The notes beneath the pieces are model-generated. The model did no database searches. It was not told where the DNA came from and saw only the letters and a list, made by a program, of their open reading frames with translations. From an uncultured Bacteroides sp. (GTDB lineage Bacteria; Bacteroidota; Bacteroidia; Bacteroidales; Bacteroidaceae), in the NCBI GenBank assembly GCA_900557355.1, contig USSR01000186.1:1-10657 (forward strand): a stretch of 10,657 nt of DNA, written 5' to 3'. Numbering within the stretch: the first letter of the stretch is position 1; each line of letters starts with the position of its first letter. The position numbers and the translations under genes are program-made. Positions 1-6,696 of this stretch are shown here, one piece after another.

Positions 1-248
1 TACAATTCAAAGCAACCTACAACAGCATCAAGAATGTAGGCGAAGTTGTTCACCGCATCCGGATTTTCGGCAATATGCTCCCAAATGGAAAAGCAGAACT
101 AAAATTTGATGTTAACGTAGTCCCCGACGCAGATTATACACGTGATTATGAAGAACTCTATCAGGATTTCAACACTAAAAACGGCATTGTCAGGGAAATG
201 GTAGACGGAAAAGAATCCGAACTAGGATATTATGTAGGAGAACCCTAA
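1..248 (+). CDS. 3' end of an unrecognised protein gene (partial)
   Basis: An open frame runs in from the left edge (codons in phase with position 3) and stops at TAA 246-248, giving the last 81 residues of a protein. The fragment is hydrophilic, rich in Asp, Glu, Asn and Tyr, with alternating beta-like stretches (for example AELKFDVNVVP) and a C-terminus ending YYVGEP. There is no membrane segment, cysteine or recognisable catalytic motif. Codon use and base composition look like the other higher-GC flanking genes rather than the AT-rich middle block. I do not recognise the family, and the fragment is too short to assign a role. It converges on the minus-strand lipoprotein gene that begins to its right. 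Confidence 0.75.
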   Translation, partial: QFKATYNSIKNVGEVVHRIRIFGNMLPNGKAELKFDVNVVPDADYTRDYEELYQDFNTKNGIVREMVDGKESELGYYVGEP

Positions 249-252
249 TAAT

Positions 253-326
253 AAGTATTAAGTATCAAGTATTAAGTATTAAATGACTGGCTAATACTTG
301 ATACTTAATACTTGATATTGATACTT
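253..326. repeat. palindromic heptamer array (AAGTATY) between convergent genes
   Basis: Positions 253-280 hold four consecutive heptamers of the form AAGTATY (AAGTATT, AAGTATC, AAGTATT, AAGTATT). After a short spacer (about 282-291), positions 292-326 carry the complementary units (AATACTT/GATACTT), one of them shortened by a base at 314-319. The two arms can fold into a long imperfect hairpin with a loop around AATGACTGGC. It sits exactly between two genes that run towards each other, so a bidirectional transcription-stop role is a reasonable inference, although it lacks a GC-rich stem and a clear T-run. Such AT heptamer palindromes could alternatively be a dispersed genomic repeat. Confidence 0.75.
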
Positions 327-330
327 ATCT

Positions 331-891
331 CTACGGATGTATTTCTTTGAATGCGGCATTTTCTTCTTTCACATTCTGAATAGTCTGTTTTAACTCCCCA
401 ATCGGCAAGTCATATCCATACCAGCCTGTATAGCAATCCACCACATACCATTTCCCGTCAGCCTGCAATTCGAACTCGACACGCAAATCCACTTCGGACT
501 CTTCATAGCCCGCTTCAAAGATTTTGTGTTTCGGTTCATTCAGCGTAAACTTGGAGACATAGATTCCCCCTTCTTCCTGGGTGATACGTTCTTCCTTCAT
601 GGTTTCGCTATCCAGCAACGGCCACTTTTCCCGAGTGAAAGGGAATGTTTTCTCGGTTTCTCCGTCATCTGCCAACAAAGTGATCGGAGTCTTTAATGGG
701 AACTTGATACGAGTATACTGGAAGGCTGCACTGGAAGTAAATTTATCCAGAAAGGATTTGAAATCTTCACCGTCTTGTGTAGTCAGTTCACTATCGGCTT
801 TTGCCTTGGAACTATTACCGCAGGAGATAAACGAAACACCTGCGAGCAGCATCATAGCCAGCAAGCAGCATACAAACTTTTTAGCTCTCAT
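331..891 (-). CDS. DUF4348-like lipoprotein
   Basis: A 186-residue exported lipoprotein. Residues 1-23 form a signal peptide (MRAKK basic start, then a hydrophobic stretch through MMLLAGVSF), with the lipobox ending in ISC, so Cys24 is the predicted lipidated residue. The remainder, roughly 38-183, is one small domain with the pattern FKSFLDKFTSSAAFQYTRIKFPL followed by beta strands and a Trp/Tyr-rich strand ending in WYVVDCYTGW. This matches my memory of the Bacteroidales-specific DUF4348 family of unknown function. The ATG at 889-891 gives a complete signal peptide and lies about 35 bp from a good promoter. Base composition is like the right-hand flank (higher GC), suggesting a core gene. 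Family assignment is from memory and moderately sure; export and lipidation are well supported. Confidence 0.85.
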   Translation of the reverse strand: MRAKKFVCCLLAMMLLAGVSFISCGNSSKAKADSELTTQDGEDFKSFLDKFTSSAAFQYTRIKFPLKTPITLLADDGETEKTFPFTREKWPLLDSETMKEERITQEEGGIYVSKFTLNEPKHKIFEAGYEESEVDLRVEFELQADGKWYVVDCYTGWYGYDLPIGELKQTIQNVKEENAAFKEIHP

Positions 892-925
892 AACACTATA
901 TAAATTAATAGTTTAATTGACGGCG

Positions 926-955
926 CAAAGATAGTAACAAGTTTGGTTTTGCAAT
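926..955 (-). promoter_or_regulatory. Bacteroides-type promoter for the minus-strand lipoprotein gene
   Basis: On the minus strand, 933-926 reads TATCTTTG, an exact match to the Bacteroides -7 consensus TAnnTTTG. A TTG (954-952), part of TATTG, stands 18 bp upstream as the -33 element. The start codon at 891 follows after about 35 bp of A/T-rich leader, which is a normal distance. Confidence 0.7.
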
Positions 956-1065
956 ACTTTTATACATTAAAATTGGTTCAAATCAAGGCACAAAAGAAAC
1001 TTCGTTATTACGTTCTAAATAAAAGATTTTAAAGAAATATCCGATTCCATTCGTCTACGGTCAAA

Positions 1066-1094
1066 TAATGTACGTTTTCATCCTACTAATGTAC
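1066..1094. promoter_or_regulatory. paired TAATGTAC boxes, possible operator
   Basis: The octamer TAATGTAC occurs at 1066-1073 and again at 1087-1094, a start-to-start distance of 21 bp, which is two helical turns and so the same DNA face. Both copies are near-palindromic around GTAC (the second reads AATG-TAC-CATT). They lie 30-60 bp upstream of the likely promoter of the five-gene exported-protein operon, where an activator would bind. No regulator gene is present in the window, so the regulatory role is inferred from spacing alone. Confidence 0.35.
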
Positions 1095-1126
1095 CATTTA
1101 CTCATACCTAAATACTTATTTCTCCT

Positions 1127-1134
1127 CACCTTTG
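1127..1134 (+). promoter_or_regulatory. possible -7 element for the rightward operon
   Basis: CACCTTTG matches TAnnTTTG at all but its first position and lies 44 bp upstream of the ATG at 1178. No convincing TTTG/TTG -33 element is found at the usual distance, which would suit a promoter that needs an activator. This is the best + strand candidate between 892 and 1177. The rest of that intergenic stretch shows no RNA gene or other element I can support. Confidence 0.35.
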
Positions 1135-1177
1135 TAACAACATACAAACAAAGAATACACTTTAACATTATAATACT

Positions 1178-2983
1178 ATGAAAACAATTTACACCGTATT
1201 TTTACTTCTCTTGTTACTCAGTTGTACTTCATCCAGTGAAAAACTAGCATGGGAAATAGCAAACAATTCTCAAACAAATAAAAAGGAACTTACTCGCTTT
1301 TTAGAACATTATAAAACAAATAAGGACAAAGATAAATATAAAGCTGCTTGCTTTCTGATAGAAAATATGCCTAACAAATATTCCATCAATGGCAAAGAAC
1401 AGAAAATATATGATATTGATATAGTAAAAGCTGACTCTCTCATAAAATCACTAGAGCATTCATTCTTTTTAAAAGAAAAGAGTCCTTATTTGAAAAATTA
1501 TACATTCGAACAGTTCTGCGAATACATCTTACCATACAGAGTCGCTGATGAATCATTACAATATTATTGGAAATGGGACTGTAGTAGAAAATTTGAGAAA
1601 CAATGTACCAACGATATTATTCAAACAGCACAGAATATAAATGCTCAAATTAAAATAGAGCTATCTCCCGAATTTTACAAAGATACATTAAAATCATATT
1701 CATCAATAATAAAGACAGGATATGGTAAATGTGATGATAGAACAGCATTAGTTACTATGGCCTTACGGTCAGTAGGAATTCCTGCCGCATTTGAATTTGT
1801 ACCTTATTGGGGAAGCAATAACAATGGACATTCTTTTGTTTCAATTATATTACCAGACAATAAAATATATCCATTACAAAACACAGACAAACAAGCAAAC
1901 GGAGATTATTACCTATCACGTAAAACTCCTAAAATATATCGTAAGATGTATTCAATACAAGATTTAGCCAAACACATCGACAATATTCCCGAATTATTTC
2001 GTCACAATGACCTACTGGATGTTACAAAATTGCACAACATCGGCTCTTGTGATGTTACAGTCTCGACTAATATAAATAAAGAAAAAGAAAATTTTTTATC
2101 TGTATTTTCCCCAAAAAGATGGGTACCTGTTGCTTTTTCCTCTTCTCAAACATTCCATCACATTGGGACTGGAAATATATACAATGTTGATCGTAATAAG
2201 GAAGCTATTGATTTAGGTGATGGCATAGTTTATCTCCCAACTCACTGGGTAAATGAAGAGGCCATTCCAATAGGCAGCCCAATAATAGTATCGGAGGATT
2301 CAGTAAGGGAAATAAAACCAGACACTAAACATCTTGAAAGAGTAGTATGTAAACGCAAATTCCCTTTGAATATGCGAATTGTTGATTTCTCAAAATTGAT
2401 GATTATGGGAGTTTTTGAAGGGGCAAATAAAGCAGACTTTTCTGATGCAACGGAACTTTATAAAATAACAAAAACTCCGGAAAGCAAAATGCAAAAGATA
2501 GAAATATCTGCAGAGAAAGCCTATCGTTACATACGTTATAGAAAACCAAAAGGGACCTTTAGTATCGCAGAATTTTGTTTATATCAATCTGATGAAAAGC
2601 TTCTACCATTCCACCCTATAGCTTGTGATGCTATATACGAAGACAGTACTATGCTTAATATTTTCGATGGACAACCACTTACCTATTATCAAGTGAGTGG
2701 TGGCATAGACTTATGGGTTGGTGTGGATTTATATAAACCTGTGAAGATTTCAAAAATTGGATTTGCTCCACGTAATGACGATAATGCAATAGTTTCAACA
2801 GACACTTATGAACTGTTTTATTGGCAGGATCAATGGATAAGTTTAGGCCGGAAACGACCAATAGGTGATAGTGTCGTTTATGATAACGTACCTCAAAAAG
2901 CTCTGTTATGGTTGCGCAATTTGACTAAAGGCCGTGAAGAACGTCCATTCACTTATGAAAATGGGAAACAGATATGGTGGTAA
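1178..2983 (+). CDS. transglutaminase-like domain lipoprotein
   Basis: A 601-residue lipoprotein: residues 1-15 are a very hydrophobic signal peptide and the lipobox LLSC gives Cys16 as the lipidated residue. Residues ~20-120 are helical, with the FLIENMPNKYS pattern common in Bacteroidales relatives. Residues ~150-245 form a transglutaminase-like (papain-fold) core with Cys185 in GKCDDRT, His218 in NNGHSF and a plausible Asp237 in LQNTD, so the usual Cys-His-Asp triad appears intact. From ~300 on the protein is beta-rich, including a segment at ~449-468 (YRYIRYRKP...IAEFCLYQ) of the kind seen in F5/8 C (discoidin-like) modules, which often bind carbohydrate or surfaces. In this superfamily bacterial members include proteases, amidases and peptide-glycan hydrolases; the substrate cannot be read here. 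It is the first gene of a five-gene set of exported proteins, 30 bp before the next. Confidence 0.88.
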   Translation: MKTIYTVFLLLLLLSCTSSSEKLAWEIANNSQTNKKELTRFLEHYKTNKDKDKYKAACFLIENMPNKYSINGKEQKIYDIDIVKADSLIKSLEHSFFLKEKSPYLKNYTFEQFCEYILPYRVADESLQYYWKWDCSRKFEKQCTNDIIQTAQNINAQIKIELSPEFYKDTLKSYSSIIKTGYGKCDDRTALVTMALRSVGIPAAFEFVPYWGSNNNGHSFVSIILPDNKIYPLQNTDKQANGDYYLSRKTPKIYRKMYSIQDLAKHIDNIPELFRHNDLLDVTKLHNIGSCDVTVSTNINKEKENFLSVFSPKRWVPVAFSSSQTFHHIGTGNIYNVDRNKEAIDLGDGIVYLPTHWVNEEAIPIGSPIIVSEDSVREIKPDTKHLERVVCKRKFPLNMRIVDFSKLMIMGVFEGANKADFSDATELYKITKTPESKMQKIEISAEKAYRYIRYRKPKGTFSIAEFCLYQSDEKLLPFHPIACDAIYEDSTMLNIFDGQPLTYYQVSGGIDLWVGVDLYKPVKISKIGFAPRNDDNAIVSTDTYELFYWQDQWISLGRKRPIGDSVVYDNVPQKALLWLRNLTKGREERPFTYENGKQIWW

Positions 2984-3013
2984 AATTATTTCTAACTATT
3001 AAATAATAAAATT

Positions 3014-4066
3014 ATGAAAAAAATTACTTTGTTTTTGTCCTTACTTTTAATAGGAAGTGTGGGCTTTTCACAAATTATTCCGGGCGTAAACATCGGTAAA
3101 CGCAAGGAATATATGATGAGAACGTATAAAATCAATAGTCAAAAGGCAGATGAATACGAACAAATTCTATTCTCCTTACAGAAAGAGAATGACCAGCTAA
3201 AGAATCGGAAAATTAGCTCTACTCAATTTAAAGCGGAACAAAAAAAGCTTTATAAAAAATATGGTACAATAATCAGCCAAGCATTTTCTGGAGGAAAACA
3301 TAAAAAATGGAGCTCTTGTACCCAAGAAATGGAACGTTACCAAATACTAAGTGAAAACAAATTTATTCCATATGAAAAAATGCGTGCTTTGTATAAGGCC
3401 GAATCGGAATGGGGCAAAGAACGAGATAAAATGCATAAAGATACTGGAGAAGCATGGGAAAAATATGAAAATAGTGATACTATGGTATCCGAGCTAAATA
3501 TTAAAATAAAACAAATATTAGGAACTGAAAATGGGACTTGGTATATCGAATATAAGAGACTGTTCTTCAGAGCACTTGACAATATGGACAAATATGGAGT
3601 TACATACAAAGATGCCTTTACCATAGCAAAAATAGAAGATACGTATAAACAAAAACGTGCAAACATACTCAATAGCAATAAAAAAAATGCCGAAAGGGAA
3701 GTGGAACTGATGGCTATTGATGATGAGATGGCAAAAAAAATAGCAAAGACTGTTCCGTCTGTTTCTGTAAAGTGGAAAAAAGTAAATAATGCAGCATTAG
3801 ATCATACTTTGAAATCAAGATATGGGCTAAATCAGGAGCAAATAAACAAATTCAAGACAGCTTATAATAAGTATGCAATTGAAGAATATAAGATTCTCAA
3901 TCAGAAAAAACTGTCTGATAGCGATAAATACGACCAACTCTCCCAATTAGGTGAAACCTTCTGTAAGACAGTAAATCCTTTATTCAAGGTTGATAATTAT
4001 AAAAAATGGTATGGTTGGTGGAAATACGATTTTGAAAGAAAAATGAAAAGAAAAGGATTAAAATGA
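3014..4066 (+). CDS. secreted helical protein built of four ~78-residue repeats
   Basis: A 350-residue protein with a standard signal peptide (MKKITLFLSLLLIGSVGFSQ, cleavage near residue 20) and no other membrane segment, so it is probably periplasmic. The mature part is highly charged, Lys/Glu-rich and predicted mostly helical. I see four diverged repeats starting near residues 38, 117, 194 and 270. Each opens with a Y/F-containing turn (YKINSQ, FIPYEK, YGVTYK, YGLNQEQ) and carries a Trp about 60 residues later (Trp99, Trp176, Trp254, Trp332), spaced 77, 78 and 78 residues apart. Units 1 and 4 end in KKW and resemble the two-helix pattern of Spy/CpxP-like (LTxxQ) periplasmic chaperones, but this is a resemblance, not an established membership. 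It lies 30 bp after the transglutaminase-like gene and 7 bp before the metallopeptidase gene, so co-transcription is very likely. A chaperone or adaptor role for its neighbours is conjecture. Confidence 0.85.
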   Translation: MKKITLFLSLLLIGSVGFSQIIPGVNIGKRKEYMMRTYKINSQKADEYEQILFSLQKENDQLKNRKISSTQFKAEQKKLYKKYGTIISQAFSGGKHKKWSSCTQEMERYQILSENKFIPYEKMRALYKAESEWGKERDKMHKDTGEAWEKYENSDTMVSELNIKIKQILGTENGTWYIEYKRLFFRALDNMDKYGVTYKDAFTIAKIEDTYKQKRANILNSNKKNAEREVELMAIDDEMAKKIAKTVPSVSVKWKKVNNAALDHTLKSRYGLNQEQINKFKTAYNKYAIEEYKILNQKKLSDSDKYDQLSQLGETFCKTVNPLFKVDNYKKWYGWWKYDFERKMKRKGLK

Positions 4067-4073
4067 TTATTTT

Positions 4074-5615
4074 ATGAAAAAATCAACTTATATTTATACT
4101 GTTTTATGTGTAATTGCAATTGTCATTAGTATAGTAAATTGCAAAGATGAAGATTTGCTAGAATCAGGTTTACAGACTGACATGAAAGATTTTAGTTTGC
4201 AAGAAGCTAAAAACTTTTTTCAAACTCAAGCTCATGCTAATTTAACATTAAGTCGTTCATTGGATAACAAAAGGAATAAAACAGTTTCCCCCGGTGATTT
4301 CGTACCTAACTGGGATGCAGCAGTCAGTTCTACCAACAACGGACTCGCTTGCTATGATATTCCTATAACTCCGACTTATCACTTTAAAGCAATTTATGTA
4401 GATGAAAGAAATGGCAAGCCTTCTGCAGGAAAAGTCAATGTATATCAGAAACTAGTGATAGTAAAAGATGTAAAGAGCAATAGAATGGATCAATACATCT
4501 TAACTTTGATACCCTCCAAATTATATGATAGTAGAAATGGTGCACAAACTTGTAACAACTTTATAAATTGTGCAGACAAGGGTGGTTTTACAGGAGTAGC
4601 ATTATATTCCTGTGTATATTCACAAGTTACAGCTCGTATAAGTACTTTTAAGAACGGAGTAAAAACGAGAGGGGTATTTCTATTAAATGCTTCAGGGAAA
4701 ACTAATTTATCAGATAAGTATGAGCAGGCTCGCGCATTAGCATCTACTGTATATATTCAAAAGAAAAAGATGGTCTTAACGCGTGGAGAAGATGACTATA
4801 ACTACGATTATGATTATGGTAATGAAGATGATTACACTTATATTGGTGAGACACTTGAAGAAGTCATAATTACTCCAGAATCAAATAATAATGAAACAAG
4901 TGGCGGAAACGATGAATGGGAAATCATAGCACCTCCCGATAGTGGAACAATAGACCCCGAACCGACAGAACCGGAATCGACGAGTACGGAAGATGATACT
5001 GTGACAGAAAATAATAATGGTGACCAGAATTCTGATGAAAAATCTATTCCTTTATCTACAGCTGAAAAAAAAGCAGTAAATAGCCTTTTAATCCAACTAG
5101 AAAAGCTTAAGAATATTGATCGAACGAAATACACAATTGAAAAACAAAACTATTGTCGTTCAACTGCACGTACAAGCAAGGATGGAGTTCTTCAACTATG
5201 TCAATTATTTTTTAGCTCAGATAATTTAACAGAAATAGATAGAATAGCCACAATATGGCATGAGATGTACCATATTGACCATAAGCATTATGGAAAACTT
5301 GAAATGACTATTCTCGAAAAAACAATTGTCCTAAATCCTCCACCATATATTGAAAAGATATTGAATGAAAGATTAGATATAATGTATGGCAAATATATAA
5401 TGACTCCCGAAACAAGAGAAGCTGATTTTAAGCAAGAATTAATCATTGATCGCTATGGAACAATAGAATATTATAAAAATGAATTAGAGACGCATAAAGC
5501 AGAACGCGAAAACTTTCCAGAGGTATCACATTATTATGAGAATGAAAGAACTTGGTTAGAATGGACTTATGAACAACTTCTAATAATTGCTACAGAACAA
5601 TCATCAAATAAATAA
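4074..5615 (+). CDS. lipoprotein with C-terminal HExxH zinc metallopeptidase-like domain
   Basis: A 513-residue lipoprotein: hydrophobic residues 8-21, then VNC with Cys23 as the lipidated residue, followed by an acidic KDEDLLES stretch. Residues ~35-235 form an N-terminal domain (FSLQEAKNFF..., PGDFVPNWDAA, VYQKLVIVKD, GGFTGVALY) of a kind I associate with Bacteroidetes surface lipoproteins of unknown function. Residues 239-330 are a low-complexity linker: an Asp/Tyr tract (240-256), a short hydrophobic ETLEEVIITP motif (259-268) and then Pro/Glu/Thr/Asn-rich sequence. The C-terminal domain (~330-513) contains HEMYHIDHKH at 396-405, a zincin HExxH with His396, Glu397 and His400; the third zinc ligand may be His403/His405 or a downstream Glu in the NELETHKAE segment (470-477). 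Cleavage target is unknown. It is 7 bp after the repeat protein and 4 bp before the first of two small paralogous secreted-protein genes. Confidence 0.87.
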   Translation: MKKSTYIYTVLCVIAIVISIVNCKDEDLLESGLQTDMKDFSLQEAKNFFQTQAHANLTLSRSLDNKRNKTVSPGDFVPNWDAAVSSTNNGLACYDIPITPTYHFKAIYVDERNGKPSAGKVNVYQKLVIVKDVKSNRMDQYILTLIPSKLYDSRNGAQTCNNFINCADKGGFTGVALYSCVYSQVTARISTFKNGVKTRGVFLLNASGKTNLSDKYEQARALASTVYIQKKKMVLTRGEDDYNYDYDYGNEDDYTYIGETLEEVIITPESNNNETSGGNDEWEIIAPPDSGTIDPEPTEPESTSTEDDTVTENNNGDQNSDEKSIPLSTAEKKAVNSLLIQLEKLKNIDRTKYTIEKQNYCRSTARTSKDGVLQLCQLFFSSDNLTEIDRIATIWHEMYHIDHKHYGKLEMTILEKTIVLNPPPYIEKILNERLDIMYGKYIMTPETREADFKQELIIDRYGTIEYYKNELETHKAERENFPEVSHYYENERTWLEWTYEQLLIIATEQSSNK

Positions 5616-5619
5616 AATT

Positions 5620-6078
5620 ATGAATACAATTAAATCTTTTTTTATAAGTATATTATTGTGTATGTCAATTCCTAGCAAGGGACAAACACAGGATTTAGAA
5701 ATTACTTTTGCTTATAATAGACAAGACAATGCTTTGATTCTAAAACTTTTCAATAATACGGATAAAGAAATAATAGTATTGAATCAAAGCCTATTGAATG
5801 AATCATCTGGAAGCTGCATTATTTTAACTGAAAAACATGATAATGGACAGAGTGATCTAATCATCTCGTTATATGACTATGAAGATGGACAGTGGATCCG
5901 TTCTAAAACAATAAACCCTAACGAAAGACTAGAACTTTTTTATTCATTTGAAGCTATCCCTGCAAATAATGTTACAAGAGCTAGATTATTCCTCTCCACA
6001 TATTTTAGAGATAGGAAGACAGGAAAATTAGTTAGCAAAAGATATAAAAATGATTTACCCATAAAACAAATTAAATGA
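5620..6078 (+). CDS. small secreted beta-rich protein, paralogue 1
   Basis: A 152-residue protein with signal peptide (MNTIKSFFISILLCMSIPSKG, cleavage near residue 22) and one small all-beta domain. The ATG at 5620 is chosen over an in-frame ATG at 5587 because it places Met directly before the signal peptide and avoids overlapping the metallopeptidase gene. Strands such as ALILKLFNNTDKEIIVLNQ, ending later in IPANNV and LFLSTY, suggest an immunoglobulin-like sandwich. The 'N-N-T-D' turn after the second strand recalls BsuPI-type intracellular proteinase inhibitors, but only at the level of pattern. It shares many identical blocks with the next gene product, so the pair arose by tandem duplication. 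The position right behind a metallopeptidase gene makes an inhibitor or partner role worth testing. No catalytic motif is visible. Confidence 0.82.
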   Translation: MNTIKSFFISILLCMSIPSKGQTQDLEITFAYNRQDNALILKLFNNTDKEIIVLNQSLLNESSGSCIILTEKHDNGQSDLIISLYDYEDGQWIRSKTINPNERLELFYSFEAIPANNVTRARLFLSTYFRDRKTGKLVSKRYKNDLPIKQIK

Positions 6079-6521
6079 TAACAAGTAAACATTTATTTAT
6101 AGGTATTGTACTTTTGGGCATTTCTATTTTTTGTACCGCCCAAGAAGTAAAAATTGAATTTTCTTATGATAAACCGAATAATTCTTTAACCCTTATACTT
6201 ACTAATAATACAGACAAAGAAATTTTAGTTATGAATCAAGGGCGGTTAAGTGAATTTAGTGGAAGCTATATTGTTTTAACAGAATCTTCTAATGGGAAAA
6301 GCGCGGATTTGACGATTTGTCTATTTACTCTTGAAAGCGGGAAATGGATATTACACAAGAGTTTATCTCCAAAAGGAAGAATAGAACTCTCCTATCCTTT
6401 GGATTCTATCCCAGCCAATAATGTAGTAAGGGCACATTTGTTTCTTTCAACATATTCTAATGATGAAAAAACAGGAAAACTAACTTCTAAAAGATATGAG
6501 AAGAATTTATATATAGATTAA
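6075..6521 (+). CDS. small secreted beta-rich protein, paralogue 2
   Basis: A 148-residue paralogue of the preceding gene product; the genes overlap by the 4 bp ATGA, indicating translational coupling. The signal peptide (to about Ala22, ...SIFCTAQ) looks like signal peptidase I type, although Cys20 leaves lipidation as a weak alternative. Shared blocks with paralogue 1 include NNTDKEI (44-50 here, 45-51 there), V-x-NQ, SGS, IPANNV (112-117 here, 113-118 there), LFLSTY and KTGKL-x-SKRY near the C-terminus, while the surface-strand residues between them have diverged. That is the pattern of a kept fold with changed binding specificity, or of partial redundancy. It is the last gene of the operon; two hairpins follow. 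Function not recognised. Confidence 0.84.
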   Translation: MITSKHLFIGIVLLGISIFCTAQEVKIEFSYDKPNNSLTLILTNNTDKEILVMNQGRLSEFSGSYIVLTESSNGKSADLTICLFTLESGKWILHKSLSPKGRIELSYPLDSIPANNVVRAHLFLSTYSNDEKTGKLTSKRYEKNLYID

Positions 6522-6538
6522 GAAGTTTTATTATTATA

Positions 6539-6566
6539 CGGTACAGTTCTGTAAAAATTAGTGCCG
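6539..6566. other. short hairpin after the operon
   Basis: CGGTAC (6539-6544) can pair with GTGCCG (6561-6566), including one G-U pair, around a 16-base loop that itself contains the dyad TACAG-TT-CTGTA (6542-6553). It begins 17 bp after the last stop codon of the operon. There is no T-run after it, so it could help 3'-end formation or RNA stability rather than act as a classic terminator. Confidence 0.35.
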
Positions 6567-6586
6567 ATCGATTATGAAAATTATTA

Positions 6587-6632
6587 TTTTCCAGCATTCT
6601 TTGTGTAAAACAAAACCAAGAGTGCTGGAAAA
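6587..6632. repeat. 14-bp inverted repeat / hairpin between operon and ligase-like gene
   Basis: TTTTCCAGCATTCT (6587-6600) is complementary to AGAGTGCTGGAAAA (6619-6632) apart from one T-G wobble, with an 18-base loop. The stem is strong for this AT-rich stretch. It lies between the last operon gene and the ligase-like gene on the same strand. It has AAAATTT after the stem instead of a proper T-run, so it is only a possible terminator and may equally be a protein-binding site or mRNA processing signal. Confidence 0.55.
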
Positions 6633-6696
6633 TTTAGATTACACATTGCTCATCTTTAGGATAAATCATATATAAATATATTTCCACTTAAATTAA

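Noticed and set aside
253..326. CRISPR-like or minisatellite array
   Set aside because: Units are only 7 bp with no spacers, and the array is palindromic with no cas genes in the window.
3337..3678. Minus-strand open frame of 113 codons inside the four-repeat protein gene
   Set aside because: It is the antisense of a Lys/Glu-rich helical gene, which readily produces Phe/Leu/Ser-rich false frames; the sense strand shows a regular repeat.
5587..5619. A longer N-terminus for the first small secreted beta protein, starting at ATG 5587
   Set aside because: It would add 11 polar residues before the signal peptide and overlap the metallopeptidase gene; the ATG at 5620 starts exactly at the signal peptide.
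6587..6632. Phase-variable invertible promoter, as known in Bacteroides
   Set aside because: The repeats are only 18 bp apart with no promoter between them, and there is no recombinase gene nearby.
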